Source of the DNA: Pseudomonadota bacterium
GTDB taxonomy: Bacteria; Pseudomonadota; Alphaproteobacteria; Rickettsiales; UBA3002
Direction of reading: 5' to 3'
NCBI GenBank assembly: GCA_040384265.1
Contig: JAZKJM010000005.1
Coordinates: 363,166 to 427,165 of the forward strand
Length of the DNA: 64,000 nt
Within the stretch, counting starts at the first letter, position 1, and every line of letters starts with the position of its first letter. Made by a program: the position numbers and the translations under genes. Positions 54,107-63,169 of this stretch are shown piece after piece. A model generated the notes under the pieces. That model saw nothing but the letters and a program-made list of their open reading frames with translations, searched no databases and was not told the DNA's origin.

Positions 54107-54778
54107 TCAGCCTGCATTCACGCGGTAGCCGACGCCGCGCACGGTCTGGATGAAGGGCGCGCCCAGTTTTTTGCGCAGGTTGTAGATGGTGACTTCCACC
54201 GTGTTGCTTTCGGCGGCGTCCTCGGCGCTATAGAGCACGTATTCGATGTCGGATTTGGTGACGAATTTGCCGGCGCGCTCCATCAGCAATTTCAGCGTGC
54301 GGAATTCCTTGGCGGTCATGGTGACGAGCTGCTCGTCGCGGCGGACGATGGAGGCGGCGGGCTCCAGCACCACTTCGCCGCAGCGCAGGGTGGTTTCGGC
54401 GCGACCCGCACTGCGGCGGACAAGCGCGCGCAAGCGCGCGAGCAGCTCCTCAAGATCGAACGGTTTGACGAGGTAATCGTCGCCACCGCCATCGAGCCCT
54501 TCGACTTTCTGCTGCGGCAGGTCGCGCGCGGTGAGCAGCAGCACCGGCACCATGTTTTTGGCGGTGCGCAGCTCTTTCAGCACTTCGAGGCCGGAGCGTT
54601 TGGGCAGGTTGATATCCAGCACCACTGCGGCGAACGGCGAGTCGCGCAGCGCGAACAGGGCGGATTCGCCGTCGCGCACCCAATCGACGCCGTAGGCATG
54701 GCGTTCCAGCGCTTTTTTCAGCGATTCGCCGAGCATGTCATCGTCTTCAACCAGTAATAAGCGCATGGGGTCTTTCAT
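54107..54778 (-). CDS. OmpR-family response regulator
   Basis: 223 residues. Receiver domain with the acidic pocket LLVEDDD, phospho-acceptor Asp55 in VVLDINLPKRSG, the Thr in LLTARD, and Lys in YLVKPF; then a winged-helix DNA-binding domain (TAKEFRTLKLLMERAGKFVTK, TVEVTIYNLRKKLG, IQTVRGVGYRVN). QseB/PmrA-like. It is coupled to the kinase and rfbA genes. A terminator of the next gene lies just upstream. Confidence 0.95.
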   Translation of the reverse strand: MKDPMRLLLVEDDDMLGESLKKALERHAYGVDWVRDGESALFALRDSPFAAVVLDINLPKRSGLEVLKELRTAKNMVPVLLLTARDLPQQKVEGLDGGGDDYLVKPFDLEELLARLRALVRRSAGRAETTLRCGEVVLEPAASIVRRDEQLVTMTAKEFRTLKLLMERAGKFVTKSDIEYVLYSAEDAAESNTVEVTIYNLRKKLGAPFIQTVRGVGYRVNAG

Positions 54779-54795
54779 AGGCGATATGGAGGAAT

Positions 54796-54826
54796 AAAAA
54801 AAGCCCGCTCTTGACGAGCGGGCTTT
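54796..54826 (-). terminator. Intrinsic terminator of the small secreted protein gene
   Basis: Stem AAAAGCCCGCTC / GAGCGGGCTTTT; on the minus strand a run of seven T follows. It separates the gene at 54877 from the two-component operon. Confidence 0.85.
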
Positions 54827-54876
54827 TCCAAATCAACGCGGAGACATATCCCCCTGTATCTTTGCGCGAATGCGAA

Positions 54877-55125
54877 TTACTTCGCTTCCGCCGGAGCGGC
54901 TTCTTTTTTCGCTTTGTGCTCAGCTTTGTGCGCGGCTTTGTGTGCTTTGTGACCTTTGTGGGGCGCTTTAGCAGCAGCCGGAGCAGCAACAACATGCGAT
55001 GGGGCGGTTGCAGCTGGCTCAGCAGCAGCCGGGGTGTTGCCTGGGGTTTCGGATGCGAACGCAGCAACCGAGACGAGCAGCGATGCTGCGCTAACAGCGA
55101 GAACGAGGGAGTTACGAAGTGCCAT
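54877..55125 (-). CDS. Small secreted Ala/Lys/His-rich protein
   Basis: 82 residues: a signal peptide (MALRNSLVLAVSAASLLVSVAAFA) and a mature part of about 58 residues, first Ala/Pro/Thr-rich, then a basic repeat with regular His and Lys (HKGHKAHKAAHKAEHKAKKE). The form recalls acid-shock protein Asr, whose basic repeats buffer or protect the envelope, but similarity is only compositional. AAGGAG precedes the ATG and a strong terminator follows, so it is a well-formed single gene, probably highly expressed. Confidence 0.8.
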   Translation of the reverse strand: MALRNSLVLAVSAASLLVSVAAFASETPGNTPAAAEPAATAPSHVVAAPAAAKAPHKGHKAHKAAHKAEHKAKKEAAPAEAK

Positions 55126-55447
55126 GGGTTTTCTCCTTTAGAGGTTAAGTTACTTGGCACGGGCAGCTATAACGCGCCCATATGACGCCAAACTGATGGG
55201 TAAAAAATAATATTTATCTACAGATGCGGCATTTTTTAGCGCACACAGATTGCTGATCACGAAGCATGAGAGCGGGTTTCACACGCTGTGAAGAAAAGGT
55301 ATGGCACCCCGCATTCAGCTTGCCCTCAGGCTGGCCTCAGCTTGGCATCAGGCTCGCGAAAATAAAATGCTGGCCCGCGCAAATAAAATGAAAAACGCCC
55401 GCGATGATGACCATCGCGGGCGCTTAATTTTTTAACGCTGGATGGAA
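55126..55447. other. Intergenic region
   Basis: About 320 bases with no gene. The right part holds the terminator of the SPOR-like gene. The left part (55160-55260) is AT-rich and probably holds the promoter of the small secreted protein gene. A short direct duplication (CGC(G/A)AA(A)ATAAAATG, near 55357-55390) is visible. Confidence 0.6.
55391..55422 (-). terminator. Intrinsic terminator of the SPOR-like gene
   Basis: Stem CGCCCGCGAT / ATCGCGGGCG; on the minus strand TTTTTCATTTT follows. The plus-strand side also has a T-rich tail, so it may work in both directions. Confidence 0.8.
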
Positions 55448-56977
55448 CTAGCGATGATACCGCGAGCCAGGCAACAAACCACGCTGCGGCGAGGACGCGA
55501 TGCCCATATCCGTCACGCTACCGCAACGCAGGCGTTGATCCAGCGGTGTTTTATCTTCCTTAGCATAGAGCGTGCCGCACAGGCTGTTGATGAAGCCCAT
55601 ACGCGCGACCGGCCCGATGCGCAGCCATGACTGGTAAACGCCGCGCAGCTGCTGCTGGTACGACGAGGTCACGCGCACGCGCACGACCGGGAAATCCGGA
55701 TGGTTCTGGCGGTAGTTACCCCAATATTCAAGCGCGGCCTGCGAGCTTGCGAACGGCCCGATCTGCGCCCACAGGGTTTTCTCGCCAAGCGTGGCGCTTG
55801 GGCTAAGCGATACAGGCGGCTGAAGCAGGATAGGGCTTGGCAGCGGCGCAGGCGCGGTGTTCTGCGTCAGTGGCACGCGCTTGGCCTCTTCCACGTTCAC
55901 GATGCCATTGCCCGGTGCAGCTGCATAGGTGATCGGGGTCAACGGTGCCGAGGTAATCATGCCGGTGGAAACCGGGGTTTTGGTTGCTTCAACACCCGCA
56001 GCGAGGTTGGCGCGATCTTGCGCTTTCAGAGGTGCTGGTGGTGGTGGCAGGCGCATCGCCTCAGGCTGGGCGGCAACCGGCGCCATATCGAACGATGGGC
56101 GGGCAACCGGTGCCACTGGCTCATTGCGAGCAACCACGGTTGGTGTCGCCGCAGCGACCACGACAGGTGCCGTTACTGCTGCTGCGACAGGCGCTGCAAC
56201 AGCCGTGCTCGAAACTGATTCAACCGGAGCCGCAAGCGGGCTGACCGCATTGATGACTGGAGCCGCAACCGGTGCCGGAACCGGCTTCGGCTCGGAGCTG
56301 CTAAATGGATTCATGCGCGACCAGAAGCCGGGCTTCGTGGAACTGGCGCTGGCGGCAGTGGTTGTGGTGGTCGTCGTGACGGCAGCATCGGTTGCTTCCT
56401 GCGCGGCGACAGCATTGTCGAGCGCGGATTGCATTTTAGGCGATGGGGTCACAGCGACGACCGGCGCAGCAGCGGGTGCCGCCTGAGGCGCGCTGACGCT
56501 GTTGAGCATGGCTTCACTGCTGGCATCGCGCACCGGCAATTGCGGGGCGCTGGCGGTGGCGTCTTTCTTCTCATCGCTCTGCAGCGCTTGTGGGCTTGGC
56601 AGTGCTGCAGCTGCGGCAACAGGAGCAGCCAATGGGGCCGTTCCGGGTGCGACCATCGCGGTCTGGACGATATAGCACTCATCCCCGGTGGTGGCGAGTT
56701 TGGCACAGATGGACTGCGCATCCGCACGGCTGGCGACAGGGCCTGCCTGGGTGCGATAAACCGTCAAATTATCCGGCGGAAGTTTGATTTCGCGCACGCT
56801 GGCGGGCAAGCTGCCAAGCGTCGCACCGTATTTCGATGAAATGTCGCTCAGGCGCTTATCCGCTTCCTCGCGAGTCTCGAACGACCCGAACTGAAGCATG
56901 GTCATCGACGCGGCGAGAACCGGTGTCGTGGTGAGTGAAGAGAGCGCAATAACGAGTGCTAAACGGGTATGTTTCAC
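55448..56977 (-). CDS. Exported protein with SPOR-like domains at both ends
   Basis: 509 residues. Signal peptide (KHTRLALVIALSSLTTTPVLAA), then an SPOR-like domain (TMLQFGSFETREEADKRLSD, VYRTQAGPVASRADAQSICA), a central 250-residue Ala/Pro/Val-rich low-complexity part, and a second SPOR-like domain (LWAQIGPFASSQAALEYWGNY) with a short Cys-containing tail. SPOR domains bind denuded septal peptidoglycan, so a cell-division role is likely. The GTG at 56977 has GAGGA upstream and gives the signal peptide; a TTG four codons before it is less likely. Divergent from lysK. Confidence 0.85.
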   Translation of the reverse strand: MKHTRLALVIALSSLTTTPVLAASMTMLQFGSFETREEADKRLSDISSKYGATLGSLPASVREIKLPPDNLTVYRTQAGPVASRADAQSICAKLATTGDECYIVQTAMVAPGTAPLAAPVAAAAALPSPQALQSDEKKDATASAPQLPVRDASSEAMLNSVSAPQAAPAAAPVVAVTPSPKMQSALDNAVAAQEATDAAVTTTTTTTAASASSTKPGFWSRMNPFSSSEPKPVPAPVAAPVINAVSPLAAPVESVSSTAVAAPVAAAVTAPVVVAAATPTVVARNEPVAPVARPSFDMAPVAAQPEAMRLPPPPAPLKAQDRANLAAGVEATKTPVSTGMITSAPLTPITYAAAPGNGIVNVEEAKRVPLTQNTAPAPLPSPILLQPPVSLSPSATLGEKTLWAQIGPFASSQAALEYWGNYRQNHPDFPVVRVRVTSSYQQQLRGVYQSWLRIGPVARMGFINSLCGTLYAKEDKTPLDQRLRCGSVTDMGIASSPQRGLLPGSRYHR

Positions 56978-57165
56978 AAAAATCCTCAAGCTAAACAGCC
57001 ATATGTGGTACTTTTACAGCTATCACGTCTAAGGGAAGCACTTGCACCATGCAAGCGGTTTTTGCCCCTGCACCGCTTCGGATGGCGTTATTTGCTTTGC
57101 ATGGTGGGCAAGCTTGGCTAAAGCCATGGAATTCAAGCAACCAAATTGCAACAGATAAGGTCCTC

Positions 57166-58740
57166 ATGAACCCGCACGCCCTCACCGCCAAAGCCTGGCC
57201 ATTTGCTGAAGCCCACGCGCTACTCACCCGGTTGCAGGGGCTCAAGACCGCAAAAACCACGGTGCTGTTCGAGACCGGCTACGGCCCATCGGGCCTGCCG
57301 CATATCGGTACGTTTGGCGAAGTGGCGCGCACCAGCATGGTGCGCCACGCCTTCCAGCAAATATCGGATTTACCCACCAAACTCATATGCTTCAGCGATG
57401 ACATGGATGGGTTACGCAAAGTGCCCGACAACCTGCCGCAGCAGGAAATGATCGCCGCCAATATCGGTAAACCGCTGACCTCCATCCCCGATCCGTTTGG
57501 GACGCATGAGAGCTTCGGCCACCATATGAATGCGCGGTTGCGCGCCTTCCTCGACCGTTTCGGGTTCGATTACGTCTTCCAGTCCTCGACCGAGACCTAT
57601 AAGTCCGGCGGGTTCGATGCGGCGCTGCTATCGGTGCTCGCCAATTACGATAAGGTGATGGCGGTGATGCTGCCGACGCTGGGCGAAGAGCGCGCGGAAA
57701 CCTATTCGCCGTTCCTGCCGGTGTCGCCGGTTTCCGGCAAGGTGCTGCTCGCCAAAGTGGTGGCGCGCGATGTCGCCAAGGGCACCATTACCTATCTCGA
57801 AGAAGACGGCTCGCCGCTCGAAGTGCCGGTGACCGGCGGCCACTGCAAGCTGCAATGGAAGCCGGATATGGGCATGCGCTGGGCAGCGCTGGGTGTGGAT
57901 TACGAGATGTATGGCAAGGACCACCTCGCCAGCGCACCGCTGTATGACAGCATTTGCAGCATCGCAGGCGGCACCCCGCCCCAGCAGATGATGTTCGAGC
58001 TGTTCCTCGACCAGAACGGGCAGAAAATCTCGAAATCCAAGGGCAACGGTATTACCATCGATGAATGGCTGACCTATGCGCCGGAGGAATCGCTGGCGCT
58101 GTATATGTTTATCAACCCGCGCCGCGCTAAGAAGCTCCATTTCGACGTGATTCCCCAGCAGGTGGATGATTACCTGGCGTATCTGGAAAAATACCATGCG
58201 GGCGATGACGCGGCGAAGCTCGAAAACCCGGTCTGGCACATCCATGCCGGCAACCCGCCCAAGCCCGAGAGCAATGTACGGTTCAGCCTGCTCATGAACC
58301 TGGTGTCGGCCTGCAACGCCGAGGACAAATCCGTGCTTTGGAGCTTCCTCAAGCGCGAGCTGCCGGATGCGACGCCGGAAAATGCACCGATGCTGGATAA
58401 GCTCTGCGGCTACGCGGTGCGCTATTACCATGATTTCGTGAAGCCCACCAAGCGTTTCCGTGCGCCAAGCGCGCTTGAACGCGCGGCGTTGAACGACTTG
58501 CGCGCCTATCTCAGCACGCTGAAAGACGGCACACCGGCGGATGACATTATGACCCAGATCTATGATTTCGGGTTGAAACATTACAGCAAGGAAACCATGC
58601 GCGAATGGTTCAAGGCGATGTATGAAACCTTGCTTGGCAGCCAGCAAGGCCCGCGTATGGGCAGCTTCATCGCCCTGTTTGGCGCACCCGGCACGATCGG
58701 ACTGATCGATGCGGCGCTGGCGCAGGAAGCGGTCGTGTAA
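57166..58740 (+). CDS. lysK: Lysyl-tRNA synthetase, class I
   Basis: Charges tRNA-Lys. 524 residues of the class I form known from archaea and alphaproteobacteria, unrelated to the common class II LysS. Signature motifs: GYGPSGLPHIGTFGEVART (HIGH-like) near residue 45 and KISKSKGNG (KMSKS-like) near residue 285. AAGG lies before the ATG at 57166; the frame is open 39 codons further, but that part has no protein character. The next gene starts on the A of its stop. Confidence 0.97.
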   Translation: MNPHALTAKAWPFAEAHALLTRLQGLKTAKTTVLFETGYGPSGLPHIGTFGEVARTSMVRHAFQQISDLPTKLICFSDDMDGLRKVPDNLPQQEMIAANIGKPLTSIPDPFGTHESFGHHMNARLRAFLDRFGFDYVFQSSTETYKSGGFDAALLSVLANYDKVMAVMLPTLGEERAETYSPFLPVSPVSGKVLLAKVVARDVAKGTITYLEEDGSPLEVPVTGGHCKLQWKPDMGMRWAALGVDYEMYGKDHLASAPLYDSICSIAGGTPPQQMMFELFLDQNGQKISKSKGNGITIDEWLTYAPEESLALYMFINPRRAKKLHFDVIPQQVDDYLAYLEKYHAGDDAAKLENPVWHIHAGNPPKPESNVRFSLLMNLVSACNAEDKSVLWSFLKRELPDATPENAPMLDKLCGYAVRYYHDFVKPTKRFRAPSALERAALNDLRAYLSTLKDGTPADDIMTQIYDFGLKHYSKETMREWFKAMYETLLGSQQGPRMGSFIALFGAPGTIGLIDAALAQEAVV

Positions 58741-59573
58741 TGTCGCACAATCTCGAAGAAATTGTCGGTAATTACGATGCCCTCATTGTTGATCTCTGGG
58801 GTGTGATTCATGATGGCTCGGCGCTTTATCCGGGGGTGGGGGATACGCTGTCGCTGCTGCATGCGCTGAATAAGCCGGTGCTGTTTCTCAGCAACGCGCC
58901 GCGGGTGGCCGCGAAGGCGCGCAAAAACCTGGATGCGCTGAAAATCCCGCCCTCGCGCTATGTCGATATCGTGACCTCCGGCCAGGTGGCGCACGACATG
59001 CTGGCGCGCGAGAAAACCGCACGGTTTTATTATTACCTCGGCCCCGGCAAAGACGAAGATATCCTCAGCGACGTGAAGCACTGCGTGAAAGTGCCCGAGC
59101 CGCGCAGCGCCGATTTCATCCTCTGCACCGGTTATGAATTCGACGGCCAGCCGCACGAGGAAATCGTTCCCCTGCTGATGCAATTGCTGCCGCTGCCGAT
59201 GTTCTGCGTCAACCCGGATATGGAAGTGGTGAAGCAGGACGGCACGCAGTTCCTGTGCGCCGGGGCGGTGGCTGCGGAATATACCAAGCTGGGCGGCAAG
59301 GTCGCCTATATCGGCAAGCCGTTCGCGGAAGTGTATGCCGCCTGCCGGGCGGTGCTTGGCGAAGGCCGCATTTTGTGTGTGGGCGACAACCCGGCGACCG
59401 ACATCAAAGGCGCGAACGATGCGGGGATGGATTGCCTGCTCATCACCGGCGGCGTGCTCAGCGCGCGTTACGGCGCCAGCATCAGCGAGGCGGATGCCCG
59501 CAATATCTGCAGCATCGCCGGGGTAAACCCGACCTATGTGCTCAGCGGATTTGGGATGGAGCCATCGGCGTGA
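58740..59573 (+). CDS. HAD hydrolase, NagD-like (TIGR01459 type)
   Basis: 277 residues. HAD motifs: DLWGVIHDG (motif I), LSNAPR (motif II), IGKPFAEVY (Lys), and [18 protein letters not shown] (motif IV). The family is conserved in alphaproteobacteria as a HAD-IIA protein, of unknown substrate. Translation is coupled to lysK (TAATG). It is followed by argH after 49 bases. Confidence 0.9.
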   Translation: MSHNLEEIVGNYDALIVDLWGVIHDGSALYPGVGDTLSLLHALNKPVLFLSNAPRVAAKARKNLDALKIPPSRYVDIVTSGQVAHDMLAREKTARFYYYLGPGKDEDILSDVKHCVKVPEPRSADFILCTGYEFDGQPHEEIVPLLMQLLPLPMFCVNPDMEVVKQDGTQFLCAGAVAAEYTKLGGKVAYIGKPFAEVYAACRAVLGEGRILCVGDNPATDIKGANDAGMDCLLITGGVLSARYGASISEADARNICSIAGVNPTYVLSGFGMEPSA

Positions 59574-59622
59574 GCCCAGAGAGTCAGCTTGCGGCAGCAA
59601 CAAAATCCGCTATAACCTCCGC

Positions 59623-61020
59623 ATGAGCGACATGAAACCAGCGGCAAACCAGATGTGGGGCGGGCATTATGCCCTTGGCCCGGCGGAAGCGTTTGCGGAA
59701 ATCAACCCCTCGATTGCCATCGACCAGCGGCTGTATGCCGAGGATATCGCGGGCTCCCTCGCCCATTGCCGGATGCTGGAAGCAGTCGGCATCCTCACCG
59801 CGGCGGAAAGCGCGGATATTCAGCGCGGCCTTGTGCAGGTGAAAGCGGAAATCGAGTCCGGCGCCCTCGCCTTCACGGCAGCGCTGGAGGATATTCACAT
59901 GAATATCGAGTCGCGCTTGAAAGACATTATCGGCGTGAGCGCAGGAAAACTGCACACCGCCCGCTCGCGCAACGACCAGGTGGCAACCGACCTGCGGCTT
60001 TATGCGCGCACCACCGCCACCCGCCTCGACAGCGCACTGCAACAGCTACAGGCGGCGCTGCTCGTTCAGGCGGAGCGCCATGTGGAGAGCGTGATGCCGG
60101 GCTTCACCCATCTGCAGCCCGCCCAGCCGATCACGTTCGCCCATCACCTGCTGGCGTATGGCGAGATGTTCGACCGCGACCGCGCGCGGCTGGGCGATGC
60201 CAGCGCCCGCCTCAATGAATGCCCGCTGGGCGCGGCAGCGCTTGCCGGCACGACCTACCCGATTGACCGCCACATGACGAGCGCGGCGCTGGGCTTCACC
60301 CACCCGATGCGCAATTCGCTCGATGCGGTGGCCAGCCGGGATTATGTGCTCGAAATGCTGTCCGCCTTTGCCATCGCCGCCACCCACCTGTCGCGGTTGG
60401 CGGAGGAGCTGGTGTTCTGGACCTCGCCACTCGTCGGTTTCGTTAAGCTGAGTGAGGCCTTCACCAGCGGTTCCTCGATCATGCCGCAAAAGCGTAACCC
60501 GGATGCGGCCGAGCTGGTGCGCGGCAAAACCGGCGGCATTTTTGGCGCGCTGATGGCGCTGCTGACCACCATCAAATCCCTGCCGCTGGCCTATAATAAG
60601 GACATGCAGGAAGACAAACGCCCATTCTTTTTCGCGGCCGATGAGCTGCTGCTGTGCCTGAAAGCGATGACCGGCATGATCGCCGACCTGACCGCGCAGA
60701 CGGATGTGATGCGCGCCGCCTGCAGCCGGGGCTACCTGAACGCAACGGATCTGGCCGATTGGCTGGTGCAGCATGCCGGCGTGCCGTTCCGCGACGCGCA
60801 CCACCTCACCGGCCAGCTGGTCAAGCAGGCCGAGCAGAAACAATGCGGCATCGAGCAGTTGTCGCTGGCAGAAATGCAGGCGGTTCATCCGGGCATTACG
60901 GACGCTATTTTTGCCGCCATCGCGATTGATGCCTGCGTCGCCCGCCGCACCAGTTTTGGCGGCACCGCACCCAGCCGCGTGCGCGAAGCGATTGTGGTCG
61001 CGAAGGCTGCATGGTTATGA
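59623..61020 (+). CDS. argH: Argininosuccinate lyase
   Basis: Last step of arginine synthesis. 465 residues of the fumarase/aspartase superfamily: signature [20 protein letters not shown] near residue 284, [12 protein letters not shown] and [16 protein letters not shown] near 105, and [15 protein letters not shown]. The ATG at 59623 fits family length; the frame is open to 59536 inside the HAD gene but without support, and no clear ribosome site is visible. The small lipoprotein and lysA follow with overlaps. Confidence 0.97.
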   Translation: MSDMKPAANQMWGGHYALGPAEAFAEINPSIAIDQRLYAEDIAGSLAHCRMLEAVGILTAAESADIQRGLVQVKAEIESGALAFTAALEDIHMNIESRLKDIIGVSAGKLHTARSRNDQVATDLRLYARTTATRLDSALQQLQAALLVQAERHVESVMPGFTHLQPAQPITFAHHLLAYGEMFDRDRARLGDASARLNECPLGAAALAGTTYPIDRHMTSAALGFTHPMRNSLDAVASRDYVLEMLSAFAIAATHLSRLAEELVFWTSPLVGFVKLSEAFTSGSSIMPQKRNPDAAELVRGKTGGIFGALMALLTTIKSLPLAYNKDMQEDKRPFFFAADELLLCLKAMTGMIADLTAQTDVMRAACSRGYLNATDLADWLVQHAGVPFRDAHHLTGQLVKQAEQKQCGIEQLSLAEMQAVHPGITDAIFAAIAIDACVARRTSFGGTAPSRVREAIVVAKAAWL

Positions 61021-61217
61021 TGCGCCTGTTTGCCATCACCGCGGCGGCGTTGCTGCTCAGTGCCTGTGGCGTGCAGCGGCCGCTGATGAAGCCTAAGGAT
61101 ATTCCGGCCTATGAAGCCCAGCAGCGCGAAAAACGCGAGCGGCTGGAGCAGGAACAGCGCGACGATGAGGCGCAGGCCGCCGCCCGCGCCGCCGCACAGG
61201 CCGGGGGGGCGCAGTAA
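61017..61217 (+). CDS. Small lipoprotein, LptM-like
   Basis: 66 residues: signal with lipobox ([17 protein letters not shown]), then [13 protein letters not shown] and a charged helical tail rich in Gln, Arg, Glu and Ala. A tiny lipoprotein between argH and lysA is a regular feature of many proteobacteria, now known in enterics as LptM, a helper of LptD maturation. The call rests mostly on position and size. It overlaps the argH stop and shares its last base with the lysA start. Confidence 0.8.
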   Translation: MMRLFAITAAALLLSACGVQRPLMKPKDIPAYEAQQREKRERLEQEQRDDEAQAAARAAAQAGGAQ

Positions 61218-62485
61218 TGGACCATTTCAATTATCGCGGTGACGCGCTGTTTGCCGAAGATGTGGCGCTCAGCGCGATTGCCGAAACGGTCGGCACGCCG
61301 TTTTACTGCTACTCGCGCGCGACGCTGATGCGCCATGCGCAGGTGTTCAGCGAATCATTGGCGGCGGTGAAGCCGCTGGTCTGTTTCGCGGTCAAATCCA
61401 ACAGTAATATTGCCGTGCTGACGACGCTTGCCGAGTGCGGCCTCGGGGCGGATGTGGTGTCCGAAGGCGAGCTGCGACGGGCATTGGCGGCGGGCATTCC
61501 GGCCTCAAAAATTGTATTCTCCGGCGTCGGTAAAACGCGCGCCGAGATGGCCTTCGCGTTGCAGGCGAAGATTCTGCAGTTTAACGTTGAATCCGATAGA
61601 GAATTGCACACGCTGAATGCGGTGGCGCAAAGCCTCAATCTGCGCGCGCCCATCGCGCTGCGGGTGAATCCGGATGTGGATGCGCAGACGCACGCCAAAA
61701 TATCAACTGGCAAAAAAGACAATAAGTTCGGCATCGATATTGATGTGGCACCGGAGCTTTATGCGCTGGCGCATAGCATGGCGCATATCGAGGTGCGTGG
61801 CGTTTCGGTGCATATCGGTTCGCAGCTTACCTCGCTTGCCCCCTTCCGCGCCGCCTATGCACGGGTGCGCACGCTGGTCGAGCAATTGCGCCGCGACGGC
61901 ATCGATATCCGCAGCATCGATCTGGGCGGTGGGCTCGGCGTGCCCTATGCCTCGGGCGATGCGCCGCCGCCGCCGGAAGCCTATGGCGCGCTGGTCAGCG
62001 AAATGTTTGGCGATTTCGGCGCGGAGTTCATCTTCGAGCCGGGCCGTCTCATCTGCGGCAATGCGGGCGTGCTGGTGACGCAAGTGCTCTATGTAAAACA
62101 CGCCGCCAAAACCTATGTGGTGGTGGATGCCGGCATGAACGACCTGATGCGCCCGGCGCTGTATGACGCGGTGCACGCCATCGCGCCGCTGCAGAAAACG
62201 GATGCGGCGAAAGCGGTGCTTTCGGTTGTCGGCCCAGTTTGCGAATCGACGGATGTGTTCGTTAAAGATGTGATGATGCCACTGCCCGCCGAGGGCGAGC
62301 TGCTGGCCTTCCGCACCGCCGGGGCCTATGGCGCGAGCCTCAGCAATAGCTATAATTCACGCCTGTTGGTGCCGGAAGTGATGGTGCATGGCGAGCAATT
62401 CGCCGTCATCCGCCCGCGCCCGACGTATGAAGATATGCTGGCGGCGGAAACCGTGCCGGACTGGGGCTTCCTAACGCGCGGCTAG
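61217..62485 (+). CDS. lysA: Diaminopimelate decarboxylase
   Basis: Turns meso-diaminopimelate into lysine. 422 residues of alanine-racemase-like fold. The PLP lysine is K60 in CFAVKSNSN. Further motifs: HIGSQLTSLAPF, DLGGGLGVPYASG, EPGRLICGNAG, and GPVCESTDVF. The start is coupled to the lipoprotein stop (TAATG). The end overlaps the convergent hpt gene by four bases. Confidence 0.97.
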   Translation: MDHFNYRGDALFAEDVALSAIAETVGTPFYCYSRATLMRHAQVFSESLAAVKPLVCFAVKSNSNIAVLTTLAECGLGADVVSEGELRRALAAGIPASKIVFSGVGKTRAEMAFALQAKILQFNVESDRELHTLNAVAQSLNLRAPIALRVNPDVDAQTHAKISTGKKDNKFGIDIDVAPELYALAHSMAHIEVRGVSVHIGSQLTSLAPFRAAYARVRTLVEQLRRDGIDIRSIDLGGGLGVPYASGDAPPPPEAYGALVSEMFGDFGAEFIFEPGRLICGNAGVLVTQVLYVKHAAKTYVVVDAGMNDLMRPALYDAVHAIAPLQKTDAAKAVLSVVGPVCESTDVFVKDVMMPLPAEGELLAFRTAGAYGASLSNSYNSRLLVPEVMVHGEQFAVIRPRPTYEDMLAAETVPDWGFLTRG

Positions 62486-63018
62486 TGCACGTCCAGATAG
62501 CCGATAAACGGCAGTTCGCGGTAGTGGTTGGCGTAATCGAGACCGTAGCCGACGACGAATTTATCGGGGATGCTGAAGCCTACGAAATCGGATTTTACAT
62601 CGACCACCAGCTTACCCGGTTTTTCGAGTAATACTGCGGTTTTTATCTCGGCGGCGCCACGCTCTTTCAGTAGTTCCTGCGCGAAGCTGAGGGTGCGGCC
62701 AGTTTCCAAAATATCATCGACGATGAGCACGGTGCGATCCTTCACCTCATCGGTAATATCGCGTCCGATCAACACATTGCCACTGCTTTCGGTCGCTTTG
62801 CCGTAGCTGCTGAGGGTCATGAAATCAATCTGCGGATGGACGCCGATGGCGTAGAGCTCGCGCACCAGATCCGCTGTAAACATGAACGAGCCGCGCAGCA
62901 GCGAGACAATCAGGAAATCACCGCTGATCTTCGCGGCAATTTCGCCTGCCATGGCTTCCACCCGCTCCTTGATTTCGGCAGCGGTGAAGAGGATCGGTAT
63001 CGTTCGTTTTTCGGCCAT
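62482..63018 (-). CDS. hpt: Hypoxanthine phosphoribosyltransferase
   Basis: Purine salvage enzyme, making IMP or GMP from the base and PRPP. 178 residues with the PRPP motif VLIVDDILETGRTL and SLLRGSFMFTADL, MTLSSYGKAT, and the C-terminal VGYGLDYANHYRELPFIG. Monocistronic, convergent with lysA. The downstream neighbour in the opposite sense is a structured non-coding stretch of 150 bases. Confidence 0.96.
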   Translation of the reverse strand: MAEKRTIPILFTAAEIKERVEAMAGEIAAKISGDFLIVSLLRGSFMFTADLVRELYAIGVHPQIDFMTLSSYGKATESSGNVLIGRDITDEVKDRTVLIVDDILETGRTLSFAQELLKERGAAEIKTAVLLEKPGKLVVDVKSDFVGFSIPDKFVVGYGLDYANHYRELPFIGYLDVH

Positions 63019-63071
63019 GACAATCCTTAGGCGCTGGTGGGAAAGGGGTTTATAGGAGGCAATTTATAGGA

Positions 63072-63129
63072 GTTCGTGCACGCAAGGAAGGAGTGTAGCG
63101 GCGCTACATGACTGACTGAGTACACGAAC
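63072..63129. repeat. Nested inverted repeat upstream of hpt
   Basis: The outer arms GTTCGTG (63072-63078) and CACGAAC (63123-63129) enclose the perfect inner stem TGTAGCG-g-CGCTACA. The loop between contains a short direct repeat ACTGACTGA. It may be a regulatory element or another dispersed repeat; only one copy is in the window. Confidence 0.55.
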
Positions 63130-63169
63130 GACGCCGAAATTGACCATAGAAATCCATTTCCCGCCAGCG

